A stretch of 64,000 nt of DNA. It comes from Mycolicibacterium litorale. GTDB taxonomy: Bacteria; Actinomycetota; Actinomycetes; Mycobacteriales; Mycobacteriaceae. The position numbers were made by a program, and so were the translations under genes. Below the pieces are notes generated by a model, which did not search any database, had not been told where the DNA came from, and worked only from the letters and a program-made list of their open reading frames with translations. This document shows, piece by piece, positions 31,547 to 41,710 of this stretch. The stretch covers positions 1,984,001 to 2,048,000 of the forward strand of contig NZ_AP022586.1 in the NCBI RefSeq assembly GCF_010731695.1, written 5' to 3'. Each line of letters begins with the position of its first letter. Within the stretch, counting starts at the first letter, position 1.

Positions 31547-33544
31547 TCACCCTATGTGCAACGGGTCGATCTGCACACGAGCCGGTTCCGTGTCGTGGCG
31601 GGCGCTGAGCACGCCGGTCCCCCGCCGCAGCGCGGCCGCCAACGCCAGGCCGCGGTCGCGGGGCACCCGCACCAGCATCCGGCTCACCGGGGCGTCCGCG
31701 GGGATGCCGGGCGGCCTGCGGGCACCGACGGGCAGATCGACCGGCCCGAGCGGCTCGGCGTCCTCGGGCAGGCCCGCGGTCTCGAGCAGCGCCGCCACCG
31801 CGGGATAGGCGCCGTCGACGGCGGCGATGTGCACCGCGGGCGGCAGCCCCACCTCGGCGCGCGCGTCGAGTTCGGATTCGGCGTGGCCCACTGGATCCCA
31901 GCGGATCAGCGCCTGCACGGTGGGGATCGCCGACTCGGCGACCACGGCGATCACGCCGCCGTCGGCGCGCGACCGCACCAGCGCCGCGGCCGCCATCCAC
32001 CGGCGCAGGGTGTCCTCGGCGGCGCGCAGATCCTGCCGCCCGAGCAGCGCCCACCCGTCGAGCAGCAGCGCGGCGCCGTACCCGGCTTCGGGCGCGGGTT
32101 CGGCGCCCGGGGTGGCGACGACCAGCGCGGGCTCGTCGGCGACGGCGCCCACCATCGCCTCACCGCTCGAGGTGACGACGGGCGTCCCCGCGAAGGCGCG
32201 GCCCAGTTCTTCGGCGGTTCGGCGCGCCCCCACCGCGACCGCCCGCACCGATTCGGAACCACAACGGCCACAACGTAATCCGAGCTCCTCGCGGCCGCAC
32301 CACCGGCACTTCGCTGCGCCGCCGCGTTCGAGCAGCGACAGCGGACCCGTGCAGTGCCTGCAGCGGGCGATGGTGCGGCACCGCGCACACGCCAGCGCAG
32401 GCAGGTAACCGCGCCGGGGCACCTGGACCAGCACCGGCCTGCCTGCCTGCAGCGCGGCGCGGGCGGCGCGCAGCGCCATCGACGGCAGCCGCGCGGTGTG
32501 GGCCGCCGGGTCGCGCTCCTGTTCGAATCCGCTGTCGTCCAGCGCGATCACCCGCGGCGCCGCGGTCCGTACCGCCGGCCGCGGCGCGACCAGGTCGTGC
32601 GCCCAGCGGCTGCGGACCAGCGCCTGGGCCTCCGCGGTGCGGGAGTAGCCGCCGATCAGCGCCGCGCAGCGCAACTGGTGGGCGCGCAGCATGGCCACCT
32701 CACGGGCGTGCGGATACGGTGCGCGGGGTTCGGCGAGGCTGTCGTCTCCGTCGTCCCACACGATCACCAGGCCGAGGTCGCACACCGGGGCGAACACCGC
32801 ACTGCGCGTGCCGATCACGAACCGGGCACCGCCGCGCAGCACAGAAAGCCAGCGCCGATACCGTTGTGCCGGGCCGAGTCCGGCCGACAGGGCCACCACC
32901 CGCTCGTCGGCCATCAGCCCGACGGCCGCCGCATACAGCGCGTCGACGTCGCTCTGGTCGGGGACGATCGCCAGCACCCCGCGGCCGCTGCCCGCGGTCA
33001 CCGCCGCGGCCTCGGCGAGTCGTACCGCCCACTGTTCGCCGGGCAGCGCCTGCCACACCGCGCGCGCCGCGCGGCCCTCGGCCACCGCGCCGAGGAACTG
33101 CTCGGCGCGCGGGTAGACGCGCCAGGCGGTGAGGTCGACCGGCGGCACGACGACCGGCGGCAGGTCGTCGGCGGGCTTCTTCTCGACGTTGGCGTGCCGC
33201 GGCGGCACCGCGAGGCGCAACACGTCGGGGCGGGTGCCGGCGTAGCGGGCGGCCACCGCGTCGACGAGCCGGCGCACGTCCGGGGTCAGCACCTGCTGCG
33301 GCGAGACCACCCGGTCCAGCCAACCCAGCTGACCGGGGTGGTCGGTCTCCGACCGCCGTTCGAGCAGGAAGGCGTCGACCAGCCTGCCGTGGAACCGGAC
33401 CCGGACCCGCACCCCGGGCTGGGCGTCGTCGGAGCACTCGGCGGGCACCAGGTAGTCGAATTCACGGTCCAGATGCGGCACCGACAGCATCGGCAGCACA
33501 CGCGCGATCGGCTCGTGTTCGGCCGGCTGCCGGGTTTTCGTCAC
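31547..33544 (-). CDS. priA: Primosomal protein N' (PriA), helicase motifs degenerate
   Basis: Replication-restart protein. The N-terminal 3'-DNA-binding domain (ARVLPMLSVPHLDREFDYLVP) and the central Cys-rich zinc region (CARCRTIARCRHC, KCRWCG, LRCGRCG) are intact. ATPase motifs are not: where other PriA proteins have GSGKT, residues 184-189 read AGSGRG, and the DEEH box reads WDDGDD. As I recall, actinobacterial PriA is generally degenerate in this way, so it probably keeps DNA/primosome binding without helicase activity. The 665-residue length is near the mycobacterial norm. Its stop is ten bases from the convergent marR stop. Confidence 0.93.
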   Translation of the reverse strand: MTKTRQPAEHEPIARVLPMLSVPHLDREFDYLVPAECSDDAQPGVRVRVRFHGRLVDAFLLERRSETDHPGQLGWLDRVVSPQQVLTPDVRRLVDAVAARYAGTRPDVLRLAVPPRHANVEKKPADDLPPVVVPPVDLTAWRVYPRAEQFLGAVAEGRAARAVWQALPGEQWAVRLAEAAAVTAGSGRGVLAIVPDQSDVDALYAAAVGLMADERVVALSAGLGPAQRYRRWLSVLRGGARFVIGTRSAVFAPVCDLGLVIVWDDGDDSLAEPRAPYPHAREVAMLRAHQLRCAALIGGYSRTAEAQALVRSRWAHDLVAPRPAVRTAAPRVIALDDSGFEQERDPAAHTARLPSMALRAARAALQAGRPVLVQVPRRGYLPALACARCRTIARCRHCTGPLSLLERGGAAKCRWCGREELGLRCGRCGSESVRAVAVGARRTAEELGRAFAGTPVVTSSGEAMVGAVADEPALVVATPGAEPAPEAGYGAALLLDGWALLGRQDLRAAEDTLRRWMAAAALVRSRADGGVIAVVAESAIPTVQALIRWDPVGHAESELDARAEVGLPPAVHIAAVDGAYPAVAALLETAGLPEDAEPLGPVDLPVGARRPPGIPADAPVSRMLVRVPRDRGLALAAALRRGTGVLSARHDTEPARVQIDPLHIG

Positions 33545-33604
33545 CCGACACCTCTAGCAGACGGTCCGGACACCCGTCGAAAGGGCCGCGCTCAGCACCG
33601 GCGA

Positions 33605-34927
33605 TCAGGACGCGAAGTGCTCCTTGTAGATCTGCCCGTGCACGCCGACCGTGCGGTCGACGACCTGGGAGATCGTGAAGTCGCCGGCGGCGGACAGGTA
33701 GGCGTAGGCCGTGGCGCGGTCCATGCCGCGGTCACGCTCCAGATAGTCCAGCGCGTTGACCACGGCGCGGCGCATCGCGACGTCGAGGTCACTGCCCTGG
33801 CCGCCGACACCGCCGTCGGGATCGGACAGCCCGATCGGGATCCAGGCCCGCTCGGTCTCGGCGAACGGGTAGCGGTACGCCACGCTGGGCGCGTCGCCGG
33901 ATCCGGGTTTGCACACCGTGAGCCGGAACGTGCCGCGCAGCGAACCCTCCATCGCGGTCAGCGCCACCTCGCCGTCGCCCATCGCCATGTGCGGGTCGCC
34001 GACGTAGAACAGCGCCCCCGGCGCGAACACGGGCAGATAGAACGTCGACCCGACGCCGAGCAGTTTGATGTCGATGTTGCCGCCGCCGATCGTCGGCGGT
34101 ATCGAGTTGGCGTTCGGCCCGGTGAGGCCCTCGTCCCGGGCGAACGCGACGCCCATCATCCCCATGAACGGGTTGAGCGGGAACCGCACCGAAGCACCGG
34201 TGCCGACGGGCATCACCCCACGGCCCTGCTCGACCGGGGTGAACACCGAGACGTCACCCCACTTGGTCGGGTCGGGATTCGACCGCCCGTCGGTGTCCGC
34301 CGGCGGCATCACCTCGGCGAGCGAGATGCCCGCCGGCGCCGCCTTGTCCGGGGTCAGCGCGAGTGCGCCCTTCCCGTGCCGGCTCGACACCACCCCGTAA
34401 GGCACGCGCGGCGTCGTCTCGAGCGTCTCGATCTTCAGCACGTCACCGGGTTCGGCGCCCTCGACGAAGATCGGGCCCGTCACCACGTGGGGGCCGTCCT
34501 TTGCGAAGTTGCGCGGTGTTCGATTGTATTCGGCAGCAATGGCTTTCGCGTCCTCGAGGATGTCGGACTCGTTGACGCCGAGGCCGCCGAAGTACTCGAC
34601 GGGGTTGCGGCCCTGGTCTTCGAGGATGCCTTCGTGCGACAGCGCGTCGATCGTGACGGTCTGCCCGGAGCGCATCCGCAGCACCGGCGTGGCGTGCACG
34701 GTCGGGACATAACCCCACAGCACCTGATCGGGCAGCGACGACAGGTAGTGGTCACCGCTGCGGTCGCCCTGCCCCGGCTGCAGCACCGGGATCGACGAGT
34801 AGGGCAACGCGGCGGTCTCGGCCGACGAGGTGTTCCTGGTGCATGCCGCGACGGCCGCGGTGGCCCCGATACCGACCATCGCCGTCTGGAGGAATCCCCT
34901 GCGCCCCAAGCCGTGTGTTCCGCTCAT
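33605..34927 (-). CDS. Acetamidase/formamidase family protein with Tat signal
   Basis: A 440-residue protein of the acetamidase/formamidase fold (HATPVLRMRSGQTVTIDALSH, GVVSSRHGKGAL, FYVGDPHMAMGDGEVALTAME, GGNIDIKLLGVGSTFYLPVF). The N-terminus has a twin-arginine signal (GRRGFLQT) and a hydrophobic stretch ending AVAAC. It should therefore be exported folded and may be lipidated at Cys29. Export is unusual for amidases acting on acetamide or formamide, so the substrate may differ. The start ATG has TAACGT six bases upstream. Confidence 0.9.
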   Translation of the reverse strand: MSGTHGLGRRGFLQTAMVGIGATAAVAACTRNTSSAETAALPYSSIPVLQPGQGDRSGDHYLSSLPDQVLWGYVPTVHATPVLRMRSGQTVTIDALSHEGILEDQGRNPVEYFGGLGVNESDILEDAKAIAAEYNRTPRNFAKDGPHVVTGPIFVEGAEPGDVLKIETLETTPRVPYGVVSSRHGKGALALTPDKAAPAGISLAEVMPPADTDGRSNPDPTKWGDVSVFTPVEQGRGVMPVGTGASVRFPLNPFMGMMGVAFARDEGLTGPNANSIPPTIGGGNIDIKLLGVGSTFYLPVFAPGALFYVGDPHMAMGDGEVALTAMEGSLRGTFRLTVCKPGSGDAPSVAYRYPFAETERAWIPIGLSDPDGGVGGQGSDLDVAMRRAVVNALDYLERDRGMDRATAYAYLSAAGDFTISQVVDRTVGVHGQIYKEHFAS

Positions 34928-34933
34928 GGCGCG

Positions 34934-34939
34934 ACGTTA
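34934..34939 (-). promoter_or_regulatory. Possible -10 element (TAACGT) for the acetamidase gene
   Basis: TAACGT on the minus strand ends six bases before ATG 34927. It fits the leaderless pattern and is identical to the hexamer at 10037-10042. Confidence 0.4.
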
Positions 34940-34966
34940 GCCACGCCGCGTTTCGGGGTTGTTAGC

Positions 34967-35725
34967 TCACGTTTCCCCGCGGTCAACCGCGCGACCGAAG
35001 AAGAAGCCCGCGGTGATCAGCAACAGGGACGCCGCGTACGCCCACCAGATCGGCACCGCGAGCGCTTCGGTGTCTTCGGGCGCAAGCACGAACCGACCGA
35101 TGCCGATCATGGCGTCCGACACCGCGAAGCACACCGCGCCGAGCGCCGTCCACCGGGTCGGCAGCGCCGCCAGCAGCGCCGCACACACCATGGCTCCCAG
35201 CACGGTGATGTACGCGGTCACCGGGACCGCCATCCCGTCCTCGACCAACCGCGGCCAGAACCACACCAGCAACGCCGCACACGCGACGACGGTGACCCCG
35301 ACGGCCACCAACCGCGGTGTCGAGCGGGTGGCGAGCGGGACCAGGGCGGCGAGGAAGCACAGGTGCGCGACGAGGAACGACGCCAGACCCAGCACGAATG
35401 ACGGCTCCCACCACGGCATCGCGAGCAGGAAGTCGCCGCCCGCGGAGAACACCAGCGCGGGCACCAGCCAGCGGCGCTCCCGGCGGAACGGATGACCGGC
35501 CGCCGCGACCGCCAGCAGCACCGCGGCCAGTGCCTTCACCGCGGGCTGGGCTACGAACTGACCGGTGAGCTCGGACCCGGACGGCAGCCGCAGCGCGGTG
35601 ACGATCAGGAACACCCCGTAGGCGGCGGCGACCACCGCCGCGGCGATCCACAACCACAGGGTCCGCCGATGTGCGTACGGTGAGGTCGTGTCTGTCGCTG
35701 ACGAGAAACCGCCGATCGACGCCAT
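34967..35725 (-). CDS. YhhN/TMEM86 family membrane protein (lysoplasmalogenase-like)
   Basis: A 252-residue polytopic protein with about eight hydrophobic helices and the family's conserved acidic positions ([11 protein letters not shown] and [14 protein letters not shown]). Eukaryotic TMEM86 members hydrolyse lysoplasmalogens; the bacterial substrate is unknown. ATG 35725 is chosen because TACCTT lies seven bases upstream on the minus strand. This makes the first 38 bases overlap the divergent esterase gene. Shorter starts (TTG 35653, GTG 35635) would avoid the overlap, and the first membrane helix begins only after TTG 35653, so the start is uncertain. Confidence 0.82.
   Translation of the reverse strand: MASIGGFSSATDTTSPYAHRRTLWLWIAAAVVAAAYGVFLIVTALRLPSGSELTGQFVAQPAVKALAAVLLAVAAAGHPFRRERRWLVPALVFSAGGDFLLAMPWWEPSFVLGLASFLVAHLCFLAALVPLATRSTPRLVAVGVTVVACAALLVWFWPRLVEDGMAVPVTAYITVLGAMVCAALLAALPTRWTALGAVCFAVSDAMIGIGRFVLAPEDTEALAVPIWWAYAASLLLITAGFFFGRAVDRGET
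35676..35681 (+). promoter_or_regulatory. Possible -10 element (TACGGT) for the esterase gene
   Basis: TACGGT ends six bases before GTG 35688. It lies within the N-terminal coding region of the divergent YhhN gene if that gene starts at 35725. Confidence 0.45.
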
Positions 35726-36632
35726 TCTGAGAAAGGTACTGGACGCGGTGCCGTTCCAGCTCTCGGTCGACGAGGGCGTGGAGACGGCCCGCCGGCGCCT
35801 GCGGGACCTGCCACGGCGCGAGATCCACCCCGAGGTGGACGCGCAGGACCGGCGGATCCCCGGCCCCGCGGGCGACATCCCGATCCGGGTGTACCGGCCC
35901 GCCACCGGCGAGCCCGCGCCGCCGGTGGTGGTGTTCTTCCACGGCGGCGGATTCGCGCTCGGCGACCTCGACACCCACGACGGCGAGTGCAGGCAGCACG
36001 CCGCGACGGCCGAGGCGGTGGTGGTGGCGGTGGACTACCGGCTCGCGCCCGAACACCCCTACCCCGCAGCGGTCGAGGATGCGTGGGCGGCGTTGACGTG
36101 GGTCGCCGCCCACGGCGCGGAGCTCGGTGCGGACCCGAACCGGCTGGCGGTCGCCGGTGACTCCGCCGGCGGCAATCTCTGCGCGGTGATGACCCAGCGC
36201 GCCCGCGACCGCGGCGGACCGCCGATCGTGTTCCAGCTGCTGTGGTACCCGGTGACGATGTGGGACATGTCGCTGCCGTCCGTGACCGAGAACGCCGACG
36301 CGCCGATCCTCGACAGCGCCGCGATCACCGGCCTCTCCCGCTGGTACGCCGGCGAACTGGCCGATCCGACACCGGGCCTGGCGCCGGGCCGCGGGGCCGA
36401 TCTCGGCGGACTGCCGCCCGCCTACATCGCCGTGGCCGGCCACGACCCGCTGCGCGACGACGGCCTCCGCTACGCCGACCTGCTCTCGGCCGCGGGCGTC
36501 CCCGTCGAGGTGCACAACGCCGAGACGCTGGTGCACGGCTATCTCGGCTACGCCGGTGTGGTCCCGGCGGCCACGGCCGCCACCGAGCGCGGGCTCGACG
36601 CGTTGCGGCGGGCCCTCCGAAAGGAGGCGTGA
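35688..36632 (+). CDS. Alpha/beta hydrolase (HSL-family esterase/lipase, LipH/NlhH-like)
   Basis: A 314-residue carboxylesterase. The oxyanion-hole motif [14 protein letters not shown] and nucleophile elbow [10 protein letters not shown] identify the hormone-sensitive-lipase family. The acid lies in [10 protein letters not shown] and the catalytic histidine in [10 protein letters not shown]. The N-terminal cap helix region is present and there is no signal peptide. A GGAGG at its 3' end serves the next gene, whose ATG overlaps the TGA (TGATG). Pairing with a Baeyer-Villiger monooxygenase suggests a two-step pathway: ketone to ester, ester to acid and alcohol. Confidence 0.93.
   Translation: MSVADEKPPIDAILRKVLDAVPFQLSVDEGVETARRRLRDLPRREIHPEVDAQDRRIPGPAGDIPIRVYRPATGEPAPPVVVFFHGGGFALGDLDTHDGECRQHAATAEAVVVAVDYRLAPEHPYPAAVEDAWAALTWVAAHGAELGADPNRLAVAGDSAGGNLCAVMTQRARDRGGPPIVFQLLWYPVTMWDMSLPSVTENADAPILDSAAITGLSRWYAGELADPTPGLAPGRGADLGGLPPAYIAVAGHDPLRDDGLRYADLLSAAGVPVEVHNAETLVHGYLGYAGVVPAATAATERGLDALRRALRKEA
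35733..35738 (-). promoter_or_regulatory. Possible -10 element (TACCTT) for the YhhN-type gene
   Basis: On the minus strand TACCTT ends seven bases before ATG 35725. It lies inside the 5' coding region of the divergent esterase gene. Confidence 0.35.
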
Positions 36633-38104
36633 TGGCCGACCACCACACCCTGGTCGTCGGCGCCGGCTTCGCCGGTATCGGCGCCGCGATCGCGCTGGAC
36701 CGCGCGGGCCTGTCCGACTACCGGATCATCGAGGCCGGCGACGCGCCGGGCGGCACCTGGTACTGGAACACCTACCCGGGTATCGCCGTCGACATCCCGT
36801 CGTTTTCGTACCAGTTCTCGTTCGAACAGAGCCCGGACTGGTCCCGCACCTACGCCCCGGGCCACGAGTTGCGTGCGTACGCCGAACACTGCGTCGACAA
36901 GTACGGGCTGCGCGAGAGGATCCGCTTCGGCACCGAGGTGCACGCCGCGACGTTCGACGAGGCCGCCAACGTGTGGCGGCTGCGGCTGGACTCCGGCGAC
37001 GAACTGACCTCGCGGTTCCTGATCAACGCCACCGGTGTGCTGACCGTCCCGAACCTCCCCGACATCCCGGGCGTCGACGGCTTCGCCGGCACCACCATGC
37101 ACACCGCGCGGTGGGATCCGCAGGTGGACCTGCGCGGTAAACGGGTCGCGGTCATCGGCACCGGCGCGTCGGCCGTCCAGGTGATCCCGGAGATCGCGCC
37201 GCTGGTGGAGCGGCTCGACGTCTTCCAGCGCACCCCGATCTGGTGTTTCCCGAAGTTCGACGTACCGCTGCCCGCACCGCTTCGCGCCGCGATGCGCATC
37301 CCCGGCGGACGGGCGGTGCAGCGGCTGCTGAGCCAGGCCTACGTCGAGTTCACGTTCCCGCTGGCCGCGCAGTACTTCACGATCAACCCGCTGGCCAAAC
37401 GGATGGACGGCGTGGGCCGGTCGTATCTGCGTCGCCAGGTGCACGATCCGGTGACCCGCGAGAAGCTGACCCCGCGCTACGCGGTGGGCTGCAAGCGGCC
37501 CGGCTTCCACAACACCTACCTCGCGACGTTCAACCGCGACAACGTCCGGCTGATCACCGAGCCGATCGACAAGATCACCGGATCCGGGGTCAGCACCGCC
37601 GACGGCGAGAGCCATGAGGTCGACGTTTTGATCCTGGCCACGGGATTCAAGGTGGCCGACACCGACGCCCAGACGTTCGCGATCCACGGCGTCGGCGGGC
37701 AGTCCCTCGCACAGTTCTGGGAGACCCACCGACTGCAGGCGTACGAAGGCGTGAGCGTGCCCGGGTTCCCGAACCTGTTCTCGGTGAGCGGGCCGTACGG
37801 CTACGTCGGCTCGTCGTACTTCGCGCTGATCGAGACCCAGACCCGCCACATCGTGCGGTGCCTGCGCGAAGCCCGCCACCGGTCGGCCGGCCGCGTCGAG
37901 GTCAGCCGGGCCGCCAACGACCGCTACTTCGCCGAGATGATGCGCAAACGCCACCGCCAGATCTTCTGGCAGGACAGCTGCCGCGACGCGCGCAGCTACT
38001 ACTTCGACCGCAACGGGGACGTGCCGCTACGGCCGGCCAGCACGCTCGAGGCGTACTGGCGCAGCCGGCGGTTCCCTCTCGACGACTACGAGTACTCGAC
38101 CTAG
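36632..38104 (+). CDS. Flavin-containing Baeyer-Villiger-type monooxygenase
   Basis: A 490-residue FAD/NADPH enzyme. The FAD Rossmann motif is [15 protein letters not shown] and the NADPH motif [17 protein letters not shown]. Between them lies the BVMO fingerprint [12 protein letters not shown], matching FxGxxxHxxxW. The [17 protein letters not shown] segment is typical of cyclohexanone/steroid-type enzymes. The start overlaps the esterase stop and has AAGGAGG upstream. From memory it corresponds to the monooxygenase beside metK in M. tuberculosis (Rv1393c). The substrate is unknown; ketones or steroid side chains are possible. Confidence 0.93.
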   Translation: MADHHTLVVGAGFAGIGAAIALDRAGLSDYRIIEAGDAPGGTWYWNTYPGIAVDIPSFSYQFSFEQSPDWSRTYAPGHELRAYAEHCVDKYGLRERIRFGTEVHAATFDEAANVWRLRLDSGDELTSRFLINATGVLTVPNLPDIPGVDGFAGTTMHTARWDPQVDLRGKRVAVIGTGASAVQVIPEIAPLVERLDVFQRTPIWCFPKFDVPLPAPLRAAMRIPGGRAVQRLLSQAYVEFTFPLAAQYFTINPLAKRMDGVGRSYLRRQVHDPVTREKLTPRYAVGCKRPGFHNTYLATFNRDNVRLITEPIDKITGSGVSTADGESHEVDVLILATGFKVADTDAQTFAIHGVGGQSLAQFWETHRLQAYEGVSVPGFPNLFSVSGPYGYVGSSYFALIETQTRHIVRCLREARHRSAGRVEVSRAANDRYFAEMMRKRHRQIFWQDSCRDARSYYFDRNGDVPLRPASTLEAYWRSRRFPLDDYEYST

Positions 38105-39309
38105 ACGGCCGTCTTCAGCGCGTCGGCCTTGTCGGTGCGCTCCCACGGCAGGTCGACGTCGGTGCGGCCGAAGTGGCCGTACGCGGCGGTCGGCGCGTAG
38201 ATCGGGCGCAGCAGGTCGAGATCGCGCACGATCGCGCCGGGGCGCAGGTCGAACACCTCGGTGATGGCCTTCTCGATCTTGACCGGGTCGACGGTCTCGG
38301 TGCCGAAGGTCTCGACGAACAGGCCGACCGGGGCGGCCTTGCCGATCGCGTAGGCGACCTGGACCTCGACACGATCCGCCAGCCCGGCTGCGACGACGTT
38401 CTTGGCCACCCAGCGCATCGCGTATGCGGCCGAACGGTCCACCTTGGACGGATCCTTGCCGGAGAAGGCGCCGCCGCCGTGGCGGGCCCAGCCGCCGTAG
38501 GTGTCGACGATGATCTTGCGGCCGGTCAGGCCCGCGTCACCCATCGGGCCGCCGAGCACGAACTTGCCGGTCGGGTTGACCAGCAGCCGGAAGTCGGAGG
38601 TGTCCATGGTGTCGTGGTTCAGATCCGACAGCACGGTGTTGACGACCTTCTCCCGGATGTCCGGGGTGAGGGTGCCTTCGAGGTCGATGCCCTCGGCGTG
38701 CTGGGTGGACAGCACGACGGTGTCCAACCGGACCGGCGTCACGCCGTCGTACTGCACGGTGACCTGCGTCTTGCCGTCGGGCCGCAGGTAGTCGAGCACA
38801 CCGTTCTTGCGGACCTCGGTCAGCCGGCGCGCCAGGCGGTGGGCCAGCGCGATCGGCAGCGGCATCAGTTCGGGCGTGTCCTTGATGGCGTAGCCGAACA
38901 TCAGGCCCTGGTCGCCGGCGCCCTGGGCGTCCAGCGGATCACCTGCGCCCTCGACGCGGGTCTCGTGCGCGGTGTCGACGCCCTGGGCGATGTCGGGGGA
39001 CTGCGCGCCGATGCCGATGTTCACACCGCAGGTGGTGCCGTCGAAACCCTTGTCCGACGAGTCGTAGCCGACCTCGAGGATGCGGTGGCGCACGGTGTTG
39101 GTGATGTCGGCGAACGCCTCCTTCGCCGAGGTCGTCACCTCGCCGACGACGTGCACCTGGCCGGTGGTGACGAGCGTTTCGACGGCCACGCGCGACCGGG
39201 GATCCTGCGCGAGCAGCGAGTCGAGGACCGAGTCGCTGATGGCGTCACAGATCTTGTCGGGGTGTCCCTCGGTGACCGACTCGCTGGTGAACAGCCGACC
39301 TTTACTCAC
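38101..39309 (-). CDS. metK: S-adenosylmethionine synthetase
   Basis: Makes SAM from methionine and ATP. The 402-residue enzyme carries [16 protein letters not shown] with the catalytic His, the [12 protein letters not shown] hexapeptide region, and the phosphate-loop segment [21 protein letters not shown]. It starts at GTG 39309 with TGAGGA as ribosome-binding site. No SAM riboswitch is apparent in the 142-base gap upstream. Its TAG stop shares CTAG with the convergent monooxygenase stop. Confidence 0.98.
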   Translation of the reverse strand: MSKGRLFTSESVTEGHPDKICDAISDSVLDSLLAQDPRSRVAVETLVTTGQVHVVGEVTTSAKEAFADITNTVRHRILEVGYDSSDKGFDGTTCGVNIGIGAQSPDIAQGVDTAHETRVEGAGDPLDAQGAGDQGLMFGYAIKDTPELMPLPIALAHRLARRLTEVRKNGVLDYLRPDGKTQVTVQYDGVTPVRLDTVVLSTQHAEGIDLEGTLTPDIREKVVNTVLSDLNHDTMDTSDFRLLVNPTGKFVLGGPMGDAGLTGRKIIVDTYGGWARHGGGAFSGKDPSKVDRSAAYAMRWVAKNVVAAGLADRVEVQVAYAIGKAAPVGLFVETFGTETVDPVKIEKAITEVFDLRPGAIVRDLDLLRPIYAPTAAYGHFGRTDVDLPWERTDKADALKTAV

Positions 39310-39451
39310 GTGTGATCCTCACTTGTATCGAAACCTGTACTGGTCTTCCGCATGATTTAGTTAGCCCGTCAAATCGTATCGGTGCCCTGTTGCACCCAAG
39401 CGCGTACCCGGACTGTGCGCAACCCTTTGAGGCAGCCGAATTCTCCGCCGG

Positions 39452-40705
39452 TCACCCGTTGCCGTCGTTGTGGAGTAGGGCGACGATCGCGTCAACGATA
39501 CGACTGGCCATCAGAGTTTTCGAACCGTGCTCCAGCGCGGTCTCGGATCCGTCGGCCGCCAGCAGCCAGCCGTCGTTGTTGTCGACCTCGAACGCCCGGT
39601 TCTCCCCGACGGCGTTGACGACCAGCAGCTCGCAGCCCTTGCGCCGGAACTTCGCGCGGGCGTGGAACAGCACGTCGCCGTTGGCGTCGCCGGTCTCGGC
39701 GGCGAATCCCACGATCGCCCGCATGTTGGGCAGCTGACCGTCGTTCCGCGCGCGCACCGAGCCGGCGAGGATGTCGTCGGTGCGGGTGAGGTCGATGGTG
39801 GGGGCGTCCTCGCCGGGATCGCTGGACTTCTTGATCTTGCTGGTCGCGGCGTGCACGGGCCGGAAGTCGGCGACGGCAGCGGCCATCACCAAGACGTGCG
39901 CCTCGGGGGCGTGTTTGGACACCGCGTCGCGCAACTGGGCGGCCGAACCGATGTGTACGACGTCCACGCCTGCGGGGTCGACCAGGCCTGCGGTGTTGCC
40001 CGCGATCAGGGTCACCTCGGCGCCGCGCTGCGCCAGTACCCGCGCCATCGCGTACCCCTGCTTGCCGGAGCTGCGGTTGCCGATGAACCGGACCGGGTCG
40101 ATGGGTTCGCGGGTGCCACCCGCGGTCACCAGGGCTTTGACGCCGGCCAGGTCGTAGGGCAGCGCGTCACCGCGCTCGAGCAGCAGCTGGGCGAGCGTGG
40201 AGATCTCCTCGGCCTCGGGCAGCCGGCCCGCACCGCTGTCGGCGCCGGTGAGCCGTCCGGAGGCGGGTTCGAGGACCACCGCACCGCGGCGGCGCAACGT
40301 CGCGACGTTGTCGACGGTCGCGGGGTGGAACCACATCTCGGTGTGCATGGCGGGGGCGAACATCACCGGACACCGCGCGGTCAGCAGCGTCGCGGTCAGC
40401 AGATCGTCGGCCCGGCCTGCGACGGCCCGGGCGAGCAGGTCGGCGGTCGCGGGGGCGACGACCACCAGATCGGCCTCCTGGCCGATGCGCACGTGGGGCA
40501 CCTCGTGGACGTCGTCCCACACCCCGGTGTGGACGGGATGGCCGGACAGTGCCTCGAAGGTCGCGGCGCCGACGAACCGCAGCGCCGACTCGGTGGGCAG
40601 GACGCGAACGTCGTGTCCCGCCTCGGTGAGCTGGCGGACCAGCGTGCACGCCTTGTACGCGGCGATGCCTCCGGCTACGCCGACGATGATCCGCTTGCGG
40701 TCCAC
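39452..40705 (-). CDS. coaBC: Bifunctional phosphopantothenoylcysteine decarboxylase / phosphopantothenate-cysteine ligase
   Basis: Two consecutive coenzyme A steps. The N-terminal CoaC flavoprotein (about residues 1-185) has [21 protein letters not shown] and the [12 protein letters not shown] motif. The C-terminal CoaB half has [23 protein letters not shown] and [13 protein letters not shown]. The 417-residue length is as expected. GTG start 40705 lies 14 bases after the rpoZ stop. The order gmk-rpoZ-coaBC-metK is conserved in actinobacteria. The gene was formerly dfp. Confidence 0.97.
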   Translation of the reverse strand: MDRKRIIVGVAGGIAAYKACTLVRQLTEAGHDVRVLPTESALRFVGAATFEALSGHPVHTGVWDDVHEVPHVRIGQEADLVVVAPATADLLARAVAGRADDLLTATLLTARCPVMFAPAMHTEMWFHPATVDNVATLRRRGAVVLEPASGRLTGADSGAGRLPEAEEISTLAQLLLERGDALPYDLAGVKALVTAGGTREPIDPVRFIGNRSSGKQGYAMARVLAQRGAEVTLIAGNTAGLVDPAGVDVVHIGSAAQLRDAVSKHAPEAHVLVMAAAVADFRPVHAATSKIKKSSDPGEDAPTIDLTRTDDILAGSVRARNDGQLPNMRAIVGFAAETGDANGDVLFHARAKFRRKGCELLVVNAVGENRAFEVDNNDGWLLAADGSETALEHGSKTLMASRIVDAIVALLHNDGNG

Positions 40706-40719
40706 TCCGGGAGCCTGAG

Positions 40720-41043
40720 CTACTCGCCCTCGGTGTGCTCGAGCAGGTCCTCGTGGATCTCGCGCATGGCGATCGACAGCGGCTTCTCCTGCAGCCCCGG
40801 CTCGACCAGCGGGCCGACGTACTCGAGGATGCCGTCACCGAGCTGGTTGTAGTAGTCGTTGATCTGACGCGCGCGCTTGGCGGCGTAGATCACCAGCGCG
40901 TACTTGCTCGACACGCGGTCGAGCAGATCGTCGATGGGGGGATTGGTGATACCCAACGGCGTGTCGTAGGTGCCGGCGGCGGCCGCGTCGATGGTCAGGT
41001 CGTCCACAGCGGCCAGCTGCGCGTCGGCGTGCGGGGTGCTCAC
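40720..41043 (-). CDS. rpoZ: RNA polymerase omega subunit
   Basis: Small subunit that helps assemble RNA polymerase by clamping beta'. The 107-residue protein contains the omega core [21 protein letters not shown] followed by [20 protein letters not shown]. The Glu-rich C-terminus is LEHTEGE. I chose GTG 41043, preceded by AGGAGA eight bases upstream, rather than the ATG at 41085, which would add 14 unsupported residues. Confidence 0.96.
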   Translation of the reverse strand: MSTPHADAQLAAVDDLTIDAAAAGTYDTPLGITNPPIDDLLDRVSSKYALVIYAAKRARQINDYYNQLGDGILEYVGPLVEPGLQEKPLSIAMREIHEDLLEHTEGE

Positions 41044-41103
41044 GTAAGAAATCTCCTGGCGATGTGCTGAAGGTGAGAGGTTCACCTCGGCTTTGGGGGC
41101 AGA

Positions 41104-41700
41104 TCAGGCCGGATTCGTGCCGGCCGACGTGTGGCCCACCAGCAAGGATACCAATTCTGAGCAGGCAGATTCCAACTGGCTGTTCACGACGACCACATCG
41201 AAGTCGCTCTGCGCGGCCAATTCGGTGCGCGCCGTGGCCAGCCGCCGGCTGATCACCTCCGGCGTTTCGGTGCCGCGCCCGACCAGCCGGCGTTCCAGCA
41301 CCTCCCAGCTGGGCGGTGCGAGGAACACCGAAAGGGCTTCGGGCATCGCGGACTTCACCGCCCGCGCGCCGGCCAGATCGACCTCGATCAGCACCGGCCG
41401 TCCCGCTGCGGTGGCCTCCTTGACCGGCCGCGCGGGGGTGCCCGAGCGGTGCAGGCCGCCGTGGATCTCGGCCCATTCGAGCAGCGCACCGTCGTCGATG
41501 AGCCGCTGAAAGTCGTCTGTGGTCACGAACGAGTAGTCGACTCCGTCCACCTCACCGGGCCGCGGGGCCCTGGTGGTGGCGGAGACGCTGAAGTACAGGT
41601 CGGGAATCCGCTCGCGCAGGCAGCGAACGACGGTCGACTTCCCGACGGCGGAGGGGCCGGACAGGACTACGACCCGTCCGACCCCTCGGCCGGTGTTCAA
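41104..41700 (-). CDS. gmk: Guanylate kinase
   Basis: Phosphorylates GMP to GDP. The P-loop reads [14 protein letters not shown], followed by the GMP-binding [19 protein letters not shown] and the lid region with RRSG-like contacts ([11 protein letters not shown]). I propose TTG 41700 (198 residues), ten bases after the mihF stop with AGGGCG upstream. ATG 41766 in the same frame gives 220 residues but would overlap mihF by 56 bases. The catalytic core is unaffected by the choice. Confidence 0.95.
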   Translation of the reverse strand: MNTGRGVGRVVVLSGPSAVGKSTVVRCLRERIPDLYFSVSATTRAPRPGEVDGVDYSFVTTDDFQRLIDDGALLEWAEIHGGLHRSGTPARPVKEATAAGRPVLIEVDLAGARAVKSAMPEALSVFLAPPSWEVLERRLVGRGTETPEVISRRLATARTELAAQSDFDVVVVNSQLESACSELVSLLVGHTSAGTNPA

Positions 41701-41710
41701 TGCGTGCGCC

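Noticed and set aside
39310..39451. Possible SAM riboswitch upstream of metK
   Set aside because: The 142-base gap shows no recognisable SAM-I or SAM-II core, and no terminator-type hairpin.
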